Of a stretch of 64,000 nucleotides of DNA, positions 35,556-50,384 are shown piece by piece. Source of the stretch: Hippophae tibetana (taxonomy: Eukaryota; Streptophyta; Magnoliopsida; Rosales; Elaeagnaceae); the NCBI GenBank assembly GCA_037013495.1, contig CM072811.1:23835659-23899658 (forward strand). Reading direction: 5' to 3'. The notes beneath the pieces were generated by a model. That model was not told the DNA's origin. It was given only the letters and a program-made list of their open reading frames with translations, and did no database searches. Numbering within the stretch: position 1 is the first letter of the stretch; the number at the start of each line of letters is the position of its first letter. The position numbers and the translations under genes are program-made.

Positions 35556-38500
35556 ACCTAATATAAAATCCACATAATTTACTCTTATTCTCATACTTTT
35601 ATCTAGTTTCTCTCTCTAAAATTAGATCATCTTAGCATTTTGACGCCTACCGTAGGTTTTAGAATTTAAAGGAGAGTTTTTTTTTATGACTATATTTTCT
35701 AGGATTCATCCCAAATCATGAAAGAGAAACCTTATGAACAAACATATCACCTCACGCTCTTTTAAAACTACATTCATCATGGTTGAAACTTGAGTTGAGG
35801 AAAAATTGAGGCTAGCTAACAAAATAGTTTTACAAGACAACACCTTACTAACTTGTGAATAAGCTCAAGTTGAGCCATGAGTTTATTTACCTACTAAGGT
35901 CAACCCTTAACAAGAATTGGCATAGTAACTTCTCGAGATTAGAAAAGAACTCAAGGAGACTAGACGAGAAAAAAAGTGCTATATTCCCGAGCATATCCAA
36001 ATGTTCACTTAGGTAGAGCTAATGACATTCAAGAAGTTGAGCCTGATCCAGGGATAAATGAATGTACTAGAGTTGAAAAAATAGTTAATGGTATCCCATA
36101 ACACAATGCTAGAGTTAAGGCATAATCCGTTCAAAGGCAAAATGCAACCAAATACAAAAAATGAGTAATTCTTTGAAGAAAGAAGGATATGGGAGGCATG
36201 CTTCCAAGCCATAGAAGAAACAAATAGAAAGCAAGATGAGGCCCTAAAAAAACCAATATAAGGCAAGATGAGGGTAAATCACATTAGATGTGGATAGAGA
36301 TTGTGAACAACTATGTGTCTCCCCTTACTTTGATGAAATAGAGAACAATGAACCACCTGTCAAATTAAATGCCCTTAAATATCTAGACTATCAAAGAATG
36401 AAGAATCCTGTGACTCATTTTATACATTTCAAAATATTCATGGCTCATGTAAGCGTCACACAAGACAAAAAAGATGCTATGATGTATAAACTCTTCATAG
36501 CTACTATGTGTAATGGTGCTAAAAATGGTTTAATAACTTGGCTCTATGTACTATAACTTCCTTCTCTCAATTTTCCAAGTTGTTTGTTACCAACTATGCC
36601 CATAACAAACCTATAATAAAAAAATCTCATCATCTTTCTCAATCACCCAGGGAAATGGTGAATTAATAATGGAATACATCAAAAGGTTTAGAGAAGAAAA
36701 ATTTGAAATTATGGCATGTCCCAGTTCTATTGTAGTAGATGCATTCAGATCTGTTTGATGAATTAACCAAAACTATGCCACATATAATGGAAGAGGCTTA
36801 TGGAGAGGCTAGAAAGTTTGTTAATCTTGAAAGAGAGTTGAAGTTAAATTAAAAAAGACTGTTACAAAAACTTTAAGACTACATACTCTGCTAGTTAACA
36901 TGATAGAATCACATAGTGAAGATATTGTGAGGACCATTCATATCAAAATGGAAAGCTTTGGATCAATAGAACCTCTAATAATGCACCAAAAGATATGCTT
37001 GAGACTTGCGTAGGTCATCTCATGTTTATAATTTGCATAGGGGACCATTCTATGCCATAATTACCTTTACTAGTGATGATGAGACCTCAGTTCCTCATGA
37101 AGATCTTTGGTAGTAACCATACGAGTAGGATCATGCAATGTTTGTAGAATCTTGATCCATACTAGGAGTTGGATTGATCTTCTTTTGCTTGCTACAATGA
37201 AAGCATTAGGGGTGAAAGATATTGACATCATAAAGACGGAGTTACCTCTAGTGAGATCAATAGTAGTACCACCTATGCTTTTGGAATAGTGGTGTTACTA
37301 GTTATGGTAATTGGATTAATTGATATGACTAACTTTGTAGTAATTGATGTCTTAAGCCACGATAACACCATTCTGGGGAGACAATGGATACATAAGATGA
37401 AAGCAGTTTCATTAACTTTTCACCAAGTCATTAAATACCCAATAAAGGAAGGCATTAAAGAGATAAGGGGAGACTGGGAGAAAGCTAGGAGCTACTATAA
37501 TGCTAAAATGAAAGAATTGGTTCCAAAGTAGAAATTATGGGTCTCATAAAAAAACCTATAATGAGTACATAGTAGAATCGATTGATTCAAGCATAGTCGA
37601 GGATTTATAAGTTATAGGTGAAAGGGGAAAGCCACTCTTTAAAGTTGAGCACCAACTTAATAGTGGAATTTAGAGAACAAATGTCACATTTCTTAAGAGC
37701 TAACTAAAATGTCTTTGCATGGAAACCTGTAGATATGCCTATAAATGACCCAAGGGTCATAACCCATAGATTGAATGTTGATCCAAATGCTAGACCTATC
37801 AAGCAAAAAAAGAAAGTTTCTAAGGGAAAAAAGGTGATTAAAGTCCAAGTCACCACGCTTAAAGAAATAAAGATCATCAAATAAGTATATTATCCATCAT
37901 GGTTGTGCAACGTTGTGTTGGTAAAAGAGGCTTGTGGCTTACCTCAAATGTGTGTAGTTTCACAGATGTGAATGATGCTTACTTAAAAGACTGTTTTCCT
38001 TTGCCAAGTATTGATTAGTTGGTTAATGCACATTCGAGTTTGGTTTGATGAGTTTTCTTGATGCATATTATGGTTATCATCATATCAGAATGCATAAAGA
38101 AGAAGAAGAGAAACATCTTTTATCACAAAAGAGAGGGTTTTTTGTTACACTCAAATGCCCTTTTGTTTTAAAGAATGCAAGAGTTATATATCAACATCTT
38201 GTGAATAGGATGTTTTCTAAGTAGTTGGGAAGGAATATGGAAGCATATATGGATGATATGTTGATTAAATCAACACAACTTATAGATCATGTCAAAGACT
38301 TGGAAGAAATATTTGGTGATATTTGAAAGTATGACATGAGAATTAATCCTAAAAAATATATTTTTGATGTTGCCTCAGGAAAGTTCCTTGGATATCTTAT
38401 CGTTACTTGAGGGATTGAGGCTAATTTAGACAAGATGCAGGGTTTGGTTATCATGAAGCCTCCTAGTAATCTGAAAGGAATCTAGAAATTCAATGGAAAC

Positions 38501-39675
38501 ATTATGGAATTCAACAAATTAATTTCCAAACACACCGAAAAATACATACCATTCTTTAGGATATCGAGAAAGAACACATTGGTTTTCTGGAATGAAGATT
38601 AAGGAATCAAGCAGTACTTGAGCACACTTCCTATATTGGTCATCCCCATTTTGGGAACATGTATTTTCATACTCCTAGCATAAAGAAACAAGGTCTAACA
38701 CCTTGTCACCACATCACCCAGATCTTAACTAATTCCGAGAACAGATATCCAACAATTGATAAGTTTTCTTTTACTCTAAAATTGGTGGCTCAAAAACGTA
38801 GAAATTATTTTGGCTTATACACGATGGTAGTTCTCATCTCTCAATCACTTAAGAATGTGTTAATAAAATTAAAGATGGTAGAAAGATTGGTATATATTGC
38901 AATCGAGTTGGTAGAGTATGATATCAAGTATATGTCTAGGACTTCCATAAAAGCTCAAGCAGTAGTAGATTTTGTTGCTGAGTTCAATTAATTGCCATAA
39001 GTTACCAATGATGAAGTAATCCTAATATGGCATGGATGTAAAATAATTTCCAATTTGGCAAGTGTTCATTGATGGTGCTCATAATTTTAAAGGTATAGGA
39101 CTAGGATTTTTTATAATAGATCATGGTGGAAATTGCTTAAAATATCATATGAGCATGGAATTTCAAGTTACCAATAATATTATAGAATATGAAGTAGTTA
39201 TCTTTGGTGTCTCACGGTTGGTGGTCAATCAATACTTGGGTATGTTTAAAGCCAAAGGCAGTAAGATGAGAAGATATGTAGAGAGGTTAAAAAAGGAATG
39301 TTCAAAATTTGCCAACTTTGAGATTAAACAAATATCAAGAAATGAGAATGGCCATGCTTATACTTTGGACATCTTAGCCGCTATACTTTAGAAGAAGAAG
39401 TAGAAAAAAATGTTGGAAACATTTGTGAAGTCACTAACACGTGGTTCACACCTATATTTAATCTTCTCAAAGATGAGGGCCTACCTGAAGAACAAAAATA
39501 GGTAAAAAAGACTAAGTCAAAGGTCAATCAATACATGATACAAAACAACAAACTATACTCTTGGACTTGGAATTTTGTGCTTAGCTAAAGAATGTTATGA
39601 AAGAATCATGTTTGAAGATCATGAAGGGAATGTGGTTCTCATACAAGAGAAAGAAAATTATCCCAATCTCATATG
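35225..39675 (+). mobile_element. Ty3/Gypsy Tat-like fossil, second copy
   Basis: LTR about 35225-35637 (left edge uncertain, contains a TA microsatellite at 35520-35553), followed by TTTTGACGCCTACCGTAGG, the same primer-site region as the intron copy. Then gag (about 36000-36850), protease (about 37110-37530, [16 protein letters not shown]), reverse transcriptase (about 37800-38600) and RNase H. The second RNase H (39062-39391, FIDGAHNFKG and TNNIIEYE) is a Tat-lineage mark, and the start of integrase follows. It is broken at many points and stops where the Copia at about 39676 begins. Confidence 0.9.
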
Positions 39676-42600
39676 TAGATAAAACACAGAAGCAATATAA
39701 ATTAATTAGGAAGAAGGCAAATTAATTTAATACAACAAAAGTAATAAATACAACTACAGTTTATGAAAATTATCACCCTTCCTCAAACTCAGTAGGAGTT
39801 GGATGACATTGAATTTGTTTCGTAACCTGAGAAAGGCTTGAATAGAAAGGGGTTTAGTGAGTATGTTTGTAGTTTTCTCATATGAGGGCATATGTTGACC
39901 AACAAAATCCTTGGCTAGTACTATTTCTTGAATGAAATGCATGTCAATTTCTACATTTTTTATTCTTTCATGAAATACGGGATTGGATGCCAAAGACATG
40001 ATGCTTTAATTATCACACCACAAAACTGGAACACTTGGTGACATAAGATGCATTTTCTTTTAAAAAGTTTGAAGCCAAATTACTTTGGTTGAGGCACAGG
40101 CAAGAGCTCGATATTTAGCTGTAGTGCTGGATTGAGCTATCACTCCTTGCTTCTTAAAGCTCCAAAATATAAGATTTTCTCCTAAGAAAATGCATACAAC
40201 AGACGCAGACCTTCTATTTTCAAGACAAGAGCTCTAATAAACATTAGCAAATCTAGTTAACACAAGTTAAGAGGATGGTTTAAAAACAACACCATGTTGA
40301 ATGGTACCTTGCAAGTACCTGAGTATCCCTTCATGGTATACCAATGCATAGAGGTGGGCTTGGACATAAATTGACATGTGCTATTGATAGAAAAAACTAT
40401 ATCTGTTCTAGTCCATATGATGTACTGTAATGATGTATACAACACTTCGATAAAAGGATGAATTTTCCATTAACTCTCCATCTATGGTAGATAAGATAGG
40501 TGATGTAAGCATTGGAGATTCAATTGGCTTAGCATAATCCATCTGTGCTTTCTCAAGTAGTTCCCTAATATATTTTGATTGGGTTAGCATAATATCCCCA
40601 TTCGGGAGATAAGAGATTTCAATCCCCAAGAAGTGATGAAAGAGGCCCAAATATTTTAGAGAAATAGTAGAATGCAGTGTATCAATAATGCACTAAATAT
40701 CTTCCTCATTTCCCTTAGTGATGATAACATCATCTTTGTAAATGAGAAAATAAATGGGAGAAGTTTTGGAGAATTTATAGAACAGTGATGGATTAGCTGT
40801 GAATTGATTAAATCCCATCTCACATAGAGCACTAGAAAACCTATCAAACCAAGCTTTGGAGCTTGTTTTAGACCATTGATGACTTTTTATAGCTTACATA
40901 TATAACCAGGAAAACGTACATCTTTAAAGCCAAGTGGTTGGGACATATAGACATTCTTATTTAGATTACCATTGAGAAGGGCATTGTGTATGTCTAATTG
41001 ATGAAGTTTCTAGCCTTTTGATAAAGCTGTGATGATGACAACATTAATAGTCACTGGTTTAACAATATGACTATATTTTTCCTGAAAATCAAACCCAGAT
41101 TGTTGATCAAAACCTTGAGCTACAAGTATAGACATTAGTTTATCCAAGACATTTATTTGCAATTTCTTTATTCTCCATATCCACTTAGATCATATGATCT
41201 TTCTACCTGGAGAAGGTGGAACTAAGACCTATGTTTTATTTTGGATAAGTTCATCAAATTATTTCTATATGGACTCCCTCAATTTATTACTACTTAGATC
41301 CTATTTTACGGTTTGTGGCTCAATGAGAGACAAATCAAGAGTTAAGGTTTAGGGTTATAGATCCCATGCTTGCTTCTAGTAATTATAGGATGATTATTGA
41401 TAGTAACAACATATAAAGTATCAAGATTTTGATAAGTTTCATGTGTTAAAAAAGGCACAATAGGAGAGGATGGATAAGAAATGGAAGAAGGAGAAGTAGA
41501 CTGATGACAATCAAGTGAATTGGGAATAGAAGAAATTGAAGGATTATTTGGGGTAGGACACGAATCAGATTGATGACCTAAATCCATACCTAACACAATC
41601 AAAGGTTTAAGATATTGGACAACAGGTAAAACATATTTTATTGTGGGAAAATTTTCTAAAGTTACAGATGACATAGAATCAATTGCAACATTTTTGAAAG
41701 TAAAAGTAGTCTCATGAAAAAGTACATGTCTAGATATGTAAAGCTTTCCATTTATGGCTAAACATTTGTAGAATTTATGCCTAAGATTATACCCTAGAAA
41801 GGTACATGGTATAGATCTAAATTGAAGCCTATGACTATTATATGGCCGAATATAGGAAAAACACAAGAAACCAAATACTTTGAGAAATGAAAAATCTAGT
41901 TAACATGAAATAGATTTTCTAATGGGATTTGAAAATGAAGGGCTAGAATAGGTGCTCTATTAATCACAAAAAAATGTGGCATAGAAACTCTCATGTCAAA
42001 ATTCTTATGGAAGAGAGGCATGAACAAACATAGACAAGACAAGCCTTGATCTACTATTTCTCTATGCTTTCTCTCGGCCAAGCCATTCTGCAAATGTGTA
42101 AATGTACAATTCCAGTTTGAGAGAAATATAAGGTTAATGCTTGGAATTCTCAACCTCAATCTAACTAGAAGACTTTAATTTTCATACACAATTAGAGCTC
42201 AATCATTGTTTTAAACTGTAAGAATTCTTTTATGACATTATTCTTGGATTTCAAAAAATAAATCCAGGTAAACCGAGAGAATTCATCAGTAAAGTGAACA
42301 TAGTACTTGTTTCAATTTCTAGAAACAATAGGAAATGCCCAAATATCTGAGTGTATAGTATATAAAGGAGATGTGGCTTAAGATTGTGACAAGGAGAAAG
42401 ACAATTTATGGGTTTTACCTAGAGTACAAGCTGAACATTCTAAACTAACTACTTTATTGTCATTAAATCAAACATTACAAGAGGTGAAAGTTTTCTTTAT
42501 AATAGGTAGAGAGGAATGAGCTAAATTATTGTGCCTAGTAAGAAAATTTATAGGTGTAGTTACATGTGCAACTTTAGAAATTTTGGTATTTGTAGGAATA

Positions 42601-44765
42601 TTAAAAAAGGAAACATGAGAATGAGCTTTATTCTTGAGATTGAGATCAAGCACGTATAAGCCTTTATCCAGCTTGCCTTTTATCAACTCTTGATTTGTCT
42701 CCTTGTTCTTCACACAACAAAAATTAGAGTGAAATTAAAAGTAAACATTATTATCATCACAAAATTGAGACACACTTAATAGGTTCTTAGTTGTGTCAAG
42801 CACATGCAATACTTTGCTCATTACAAATTGTTTTCTACTATAAGAAGTAGTGAAGTTAGAGAAGCCAATTTTTTTGATAAGTAATCCCTTACCATACCGA
42901 CAACAAGTTAATCTTCACCTGTATAAGGTTGAGAATTGGCTAGATTTACTAGATATACAATCACATGATGTGATGCACCTGAATCTGGGCACTCGTAACG
43001 TTTAGATGAAGCTTTAAAAGGTGATAGTAATTCAGATAGCATCTGAGCATTAGCTAGATTGGCAATGTACATTTGAGACATGCTACCTTGAGTGAAACAT
43101 CTTAAATGATAAGGAAACTACATTATAGAAAATTGAATCCAATTACCTTGCATAGGACATAAAGCTGCACTTTCTTGATTGCTTGATGATAATACTTATT
43201 ATTATGTCAAATTAGAGTTTTGTTCATTCTGAGCCTAAACATTTAAAGCCTGTGAAGATGATGAATTACTTGATTTACCTGTCACAACATTAGAAGATGT
43301 GTAGAAGTATTATGTTTTTACACTTGTGGCTAAAAAAGATTGATCAAATATGTACCAGCATTTTGATTATATGACCTTGTTTGCCATAGAGTTGACAAGT
43401 AAGTATGTTTCTAGAATTATTGAATTTTCATTCACCTCTATTTGGTCTATTATTTCCTGTACCAAAACCACTAGGAAAAAAAATCCAAAACGATGACCTT
43501 GTTGTAAAGGCATGTTTCTTTGCATAAAGCTAAAGTTATAGAAAAATGAGGAAAATTAGCAAGTGCTTAGCTACCTACATTATTAGTAGCAATTGAGGCA
43601 GTAGGAGCTTCATAAGTATTCTGGCAAGATGTAGAACCAGATGTTTTGTTTTGAGAAAAAAATGATAATAGTTAGCAGGCTTGTATTGGAAGTACTTTAT
43701 GATTCTATCCAGCTCTCGTGACTTTAAAACAATGAAGTAACTTTTGTGACTGAGATAGTTTCAGTTTGCATTTTAGCTATAATGAATGAAACGATAGACT
43801 CAAAATTTTTGTTTGATCCAATAATTAAATGAAGCACTTTATCTTCCTTAGTTAATGCATACCTTAATGATTCGAGCTGATTAGAAAGTTCTATAAGATT
43901 TAGAACATATTCATCAATGCTTTGGTTACCTTTAGTCAAGTGATGTAATTCTTGTATAAGCTGGATGATTTTAGATTTTTTTATGATAGAAAAAATTGTT
44001 CTAGATTAGTCTGAGCTTCTTTTATAGTAAAAAAGCTTGAGATATGTCTTAGAAAATCTTGCGTGATATTACTCATAAACCAGCTACCTATCATCTTATC
44101 TTTTTTTTATCCCAAATCTTGAATTGAGGATCAATTTCACCATTTGTAGTTAATTTTGATGGAGGATCTTCAGTGAGATAGTCTTCTAGATCAAAACTTT
44201 TCAATATTTTAAGAATCTGTTGTTTCCAAACAAAAACATTTGTGCGATCTAATTTTATTGAAGTAAGAAATTTCAAAAATTAACAACACTATGATCACCT
44301 TGATTTATAGTTGGATTTCTTTGATCTACCTATTCAATAAATTCCTGATTATGCACAGTTGAAGCTACATTGCTTCAAAGCTCTGATACCATAAATGAAA
44401 TATTCAGGACCAAGGAGAATTGAAGTAAATGAGCCTCAATTGTGATAAAGTGCAATGGAAGATGTGAAAAATTTCAAAAAAGATCAAGAATCTACAATAG
44501 TGCAGGTAGAAGAAGATGAACAATAAATGGAGAAATGGAGAAAACAAAAAGAGAGATAAAAAGAACATGTAAACTAATATTAACTTCTAAGAATTCAAAA
44601 CCAAATTGTGCATTTTACAATTATATGTAGAGCTATTTATAGAGAAACTATTACATTGTAAAACAAATACATGAAAATACAAGAAAGAACAAGAAAGTAT
44701 TTACAAAAAAATATATAATTCAATTATGCTTTTGAATCTTGATTGTCTTGCTCAATAAACCATGG
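39676..44765 (-). mobile_element. Ty1/Copia fossil
   Basis: Read right to left: probable LTR (about 44765-44395), primer site TGGTATCAGAGC (44391-44380), gag N-terminus (44276-44091, WKQQILKILKSFDLEDYL), gag (43939-43724), pre-integrase (42713-42468), integrase (about 42160-41340, with GLAERKHREIVDQGL), reverse transcriptase (about 40900-40410, FHHFLGIEISYLPNGDI) and RNase H (about 40400-39754). A purine tract before TGATAATTTTC at 39775 marks the likely start of a 3' LTR, but it does not clearly match the right-hand one. It is multiply broken. Confidence 0.88.
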
Positions 44766-45380
44766 ATTATTGATGTGGCAATATGCACATGGTTAGTTAT
44801 AATTTCCTTTCAAGAACATCACAAAAAATCATAGATCTCCTTCACATAAAAACACCTTTCTCTAGCATAAAGCCAATGCACGTATGTTACTATGTAACAC
44901 ACGACATGGCAAGGTATGAATCACATGACACACCATCCGCAACTATGCAACACACTACATTACTTAGATGTCAACTGCTATGGATCACATGGTTGGGCAT
45001 CAATTGCTAACATCTAGCAATCGATGCAATTTTAGTTTGTGAACACTGATCACTTTGTTCCATAATAAGCCATTGGGAGTTGGTGGAAAATCCAAAATCT
45101 GATAATAATGATGCTATACCAAACCCTTATCATTAGTAATATTCTTGAAGGAGTCCATACACATGTTGTAACCAAAATGAGTGCTACTCTTTAGGCACTT
45201 ATTAGTACTCTTAATATGAAGCCTAGCCCCCTCAAGGTTAAGCCTAGCTTGTTTCACATCTTTCTTTAAATTGTTCAGGTTGACCAAAGACTAGTTCAAT
45301 TGTATTATAGCGTGGCCAAGTTTCTCTTCCTTATCTACCAATAAGCCTATAATTACGTTGAACGACCACAATCAATAAAT
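44766..45380. other. Unassigned DNA between Copia and gag-type scrap
   Basis: No clear coding sequence. The short open frames are not convincing. It is probably decayed retroelement sequence belonging to the block on its right. Confidence 0.35.
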
Positions 45381-46480
45381 AAATATAATTCATTTCCAAC
45401 AAAAAAATTGGTATGAAGCTAAAATAATAAACCAGGGATGTATTTCAGTCTTCCTTCTAATAGCAAGCTTGAGAGCATCCCCATCTTTGAACAATTTGTA
45501 TAACTCTTTTTGGTGGTATAGAGTTGGGAAGTGCTCAACAATATGGTCCAAAGTAAAATAGGTCAAATATGCGGTCTCTAGAGTAGATGCTGAAATATTA
45601 GCAAAACTTACACCCTTATCTATGGCTATAAAAGAGGGAAGCAATGTCGTGAGAAGTTTAGGCATAACCATATTTGGATTCATGGGCTCCTCGATGATGA
45701 TATTCTTCAGTTTTTTTGAGGAGCTTGCTTGGTGCTTTTCTTTTTGGTAGTGGTCACGCCTGATTCTTTTGGGTTTCATAAAGCCTTCACCCGTGGGTTT
45801 TAAATTTTTTGCAAGAAGTTCCTTTGGGTCCAAACCCCCGCATGCTACTTATCTTTAAAATGAGGAACAAAATATAGTAGGTTTCAAACAAAACAAACTT
45901 GCATGACCTTGAATATATGTATCGAAATAAACAAGGACAATAACTGGAACTATTTCAAAATATGCCACAAATCAGCATGTCATTTCCATATTATTCTTAC
46001 AAGAGTAGGATGGGAGCTAGATCTCATCAAATATGAAAATAACTTTGAATCAAGGATAGCCTATACTTTTCCTCGGTATCAAGAGTCATTTTTTAGAACT
46101 TATATTCCTTATTACAATCTTAACGTTGATCCCTGAACTCCTGATCAAGTTATCACCCTCTTTAGCATCCCATTGACCAAATACATAAAAGAAATATTAC
46201 ATCCAGTTCCTTTCATTATCTAGAAGGATGGTATTCATACCCTTATCCTGTTTCCCATAAATATACACATAGAACAAATATGATGGATTCAACTTTAGTA
46301 CATAAGCCTTATTTAACTCAGATATCTCCAAATCTAAATCGAACTCTTTACAAATTAAAGTCAAAATCAAAGGATACATCCATCCATTAGGGAGGGTTTG
46401 AATAGAGGTGAGCTATGTCCTTATCAAAAATCATCAAACAAAGTTATACATGGTAAATATAAGTCCGAGCCATAAGCACC
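45380..46480 (-). mobile_element. Gypsy-type gag-region remnant, second copy
   Basis: Minus-strand 46379-46197 (ICKEFDLDLEISELNKAYVL) matches the scrap at 13160-13930. The long frame 45833-45390 is lysine-rich at its start (KPKRIRRDHYQKEKHQ) and then hydrophobic. This is the layout expected downstream of a Transposase_28-like gag domain. It is a fossil with no LTR identified. Confidence 0.55.
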
Positions 46481-49400
46481 ACGATGTGTAGGATTTGAAT
46501 AGGTAGGATTTTTTAAAATTTATTATATTACTATTTTTATCATTAATGATGGAAACCAACAATATGTAGTTCCTACATATATTTTTTTTAAGGAAAGAAA
46601 AAAGAGAATGATTACAAAAATAATTAAATCAATAAATTGAAAATACATTAGATTATATGTTAAGATATGAGTTTTAAAGTAAGTATGTTTGTATTTAAAT
46701 CTTTCTTAAATTAGAATAAATAAAGTACACTACAATTATTTGTATTTGTTATTTAATTCTTTAAATAAAGCAATAAAATTCTCCAATTATTTGTGTTTGC
46801 TTAAACTTAGTATATCAATGTGCGCACACGCACACACACAAATATATATATATATATGAGAGGATTAAGTTTGATGTAATATGAAAGTAGTTAGTTACCA
46901 TTAATTAAAGTTTATAAATAATCTTTACTTACATAACTGTGCAACTCCTATTGATTAATAATAGGTGACCCACATATGGGATAACTAATGTGGAGATATT
47001 GATGCATAAAAATTTGATAGTCAAATTTTAAATATATATATAAAGCTCGTAAATGTATGAATCACTTATAATAAACTATAAGTATATTCCCAAGGTCAGT
47101 ATAGGGAAGAACTATATGGTTTTAAGTAATTCAATAAATTTCTTAAAAACAAATATAAAAAATAAACCTAAACAATTTGTTACAATATTTGATTTTGAAA
47201 ATTCTAATCTAAAAACATATAATTAAAAATAATAAAAGATATATAAATTAAGATGATTGATTCTTCATTTTAAGTATGAAAATCTTTTGATGAGGATTAG
47301 TTTCTTATTAATCAAATCAATTAAAGTCTTTTGACGGGGATCATTTACTGAAAGATTAAATTATGTATCAGTCCTTAGGAAATAAGAAACCATTTAAATT
47401 AATACTTTTTATGAAGTCACTAATTTAAACTCTTAATCAAGGTGTCAAAATTAGATCTAAATGGTATTTCTAAAATCTAACTTTCATATAATAATGAAAA
47501 ATATGTCGTCAATATATTAATCAATAATAAAATTTATAAAAATCTTGAATAAAGAGATAAACTCAATTTATTTTATAAAAATATTCACCTAAATTAATCT
47601 TCACAAATATTGCAAAAAAACTAATTTTCATAGTAATAATCAACCACACATTTTCAAATTTAATAAATGAACAATAAATTTAACATTGCATTCAAAAAAA
47701 TATACAAAGATTGAATCTTTATATAAAATTAAATGAATAGAAATAAGATATAAAATACCAATTAAAGATATATGGCATGTCCTACTCCATAATATGATCT
47801 TGATTCTCAAAATGTAGTTGTTCCTAAACTTTTCTAATGTTAAACTATTGTGGACGCATAAAAAAACCCAAAACAAAATGTGTTTATTTATAACTAAGGG
47901 ATTCAGGAGATAAAATTAATCTTGCATCGCGATCTACTATTTTCCATGTTGTGGCCTGAAACCATAATGATTTGCTAGTTGTTACATCTAATAGGTTGTG
48001 CTATGGCTCAACATTTCTTCACCCCAATAAAGAAACAAATTCATACCCATTGAATTCATATAGTGAGGAGTGCACCGCGACCCACTATAACTCTCAACGC
48101 AATATGCAATACTTCAATTCTTGTTTTCACTCCTTACAAACTAGTTAGTATTACTTGTATTGTTCATTTAAGCCTTTTAAGGTATAAATGAGATCTTTAG
48201 GTATGATTCTTTATGTATTGATCAATTTATTAATTTGAAACTAAAAATACTTAAAATACAATAGAAAATATCCATAATTTTGAACATATAGATTTGTTTA
48301 AAAAATGATAAAATTATGCATATTTAAATCTATTTATTACATTTAAGTGTAAATAAATCATGAAATATTAGTGCTTTTTAAACATTCATCACAGTTTCTA
48401 ATCACCTTCTTCCTTGTTCCTAGCAAGAAAAACAATAAAAAACTAAAAACAAAAATAAATAAATTAAATTAAACTAACCTAAATTATTTCTATATATTGA
48501 CATAGTTGCATTTAGCATATACAATAAGCTTTTAAACCCCTAGATTATCCTAGTGGATGAGTTTAAGTCTCGTGAGGGCTTTCAGTGATAATACACACAA
48601 ACATCATAAAATACAAAATTAAAACTAAAAACAAATAAACAAAATAAATACATAAATTATAAAAAAAACAAAAAAAAAAACAAAAATTAACAAGACTAAA
48701 TTAAAACTAAAAATTACAAAGTAGAACATAACAAAATTTCTCATGCTCTAACCTCTTTTCAGTTTATAATCAAATCTCAAGCATAAGTTAAATCAATATC
48801 CCAGATTCACAGTTTATTGTTCAAATCAGTTACAAATCACAAATTTATTTTCCATTATAAACATATATCAATTTTGAATCATCTAATCTTAGTGTTAGGA
48901 ATCCAAATTTACTTTGACTCAAATTTTCACAAGTCATACTCTTAATATCACACTGATCCTATGAGTTCAAACACTTAACAAAGATATACACAAATAGAAG
49001 TTATGTAAAGAAACAAGCTAGTGGTTCGCATATGATTAAACAAAAAAGGCTAAAAAAATGCATAACATTGATCTCATTAAATGAATCAAATGATAAAATT
49101 TATAAATATATAACATTATTATTCTCATGCATCACTTAAAATTATCAAACAAAAATGCCAAGTATATGCCTTAGAATGAATAAAAATGCAATGACTTTAA
49201 GGGAATTTATTTTACCTAATTTTCTTTGATAATAACTATCTCATAATTTGAAGAACTTAGGGCTATAGTATTTAGTTATACTATTTGTTTTTCTCTCTTT
49301 TTATTTTTTTTATATGGAGTGGACCCATATACATATGTGTATTTTTATAAGTGGCTATTTTGGCTCTCTTTTTGGGAAGTCAAGCATGAATGAAATAAGC

Positions 49401-50380
49401 ATACACTTTCAATTTCTATGTAAATTCTTCAATTTAAGCAATAAAAAATAAGCATATATAATTTTTCATAAGATGCTAAAAATCCTAACATTCAATGCAA
49501 ATTCTATAGAGATCATTTAATAATTTAAAAAGCAAGAAAAATGTTTAATGGAGTAGAGAAAATATTATCACTTAGAATAAAATGATTATAGGCTTAAAAT
49601 ATTTTCACAATGTAGTCTCCACTATTTAATTCCTAAACATCAATTTTGAGTTTGTCTCAATCTCAACATTCAAACATGAAATACAAATTATGAATAAAAA
49701 ACAAATTCTCATAATATTCTATAACATGATTAAGATATCAATCAAATAATGCAAAGAATGAATCATTTAATTTAAATCAACAAAAGGCATGATAATTTTG
49801 CAAAAAAATTAAAATTAAATCTAAATATCCCTAAACAACTAAATAAATAAAATAACCTAAAAAAAAGTAAACACATGTTTAACAAAATATTTAAAAATTC
49901 TTAATTTTATATGTAACCTTTCTTTTATTCTAACCTAAAATCTACATTATCCTCAATATATTAAATATATATCAAAGATAAAGAAGAAAAAGAAAAGAAA
50001 AGTTGTCCATTTTTCTTAACTGGGTTTGATTATACAAGTGATGTGACTCATTCATAATCTAGTTCAATTACATCACAAAGAGAGAATGTTGTGTACTTCT
50101 CATAGATCACATATTATCAAATAGTTATGAAATTAATATTTCTAAATAAAATAATCATGGTTTACATTAACATAAAATAAAAATAAAATAAAAAAATTGA
50201 AAAAAATAAAATATAATAAAAATAAAAAAGAACTATAACTAATGACACAATTGAAAAGATACAAGTATATGTCATTATGTACAAGTGATAAGTAATTTTA
50301 AGAAAAATGGTTGTCATACCCAGGAGGATCTCTAACAATATGTTTTCCTAATTACTAGCTCATTAGTACGTTAATTAAAA
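46480..50380. other. AT-rich DNA, probably decayed retroelement non-coding sequence
   Basis: No coding frame. A mixed CA/TA microsatellite lies at about 46818-46858. The wording near 47090 (ATTCCCAAGGTCAGTATAGG) and 48535-48590 resembles non-coding parts of large plant Gypsy elements, but I cannot place LTR borders. Confidence 0.35.
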
Positions 50381-50384
50381 TTAA

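Noticed and set aside
45903-46136. 77-codon + strand frame
   Set aside because: It is opposite the gag-type remnant and is best explained as its shadow.
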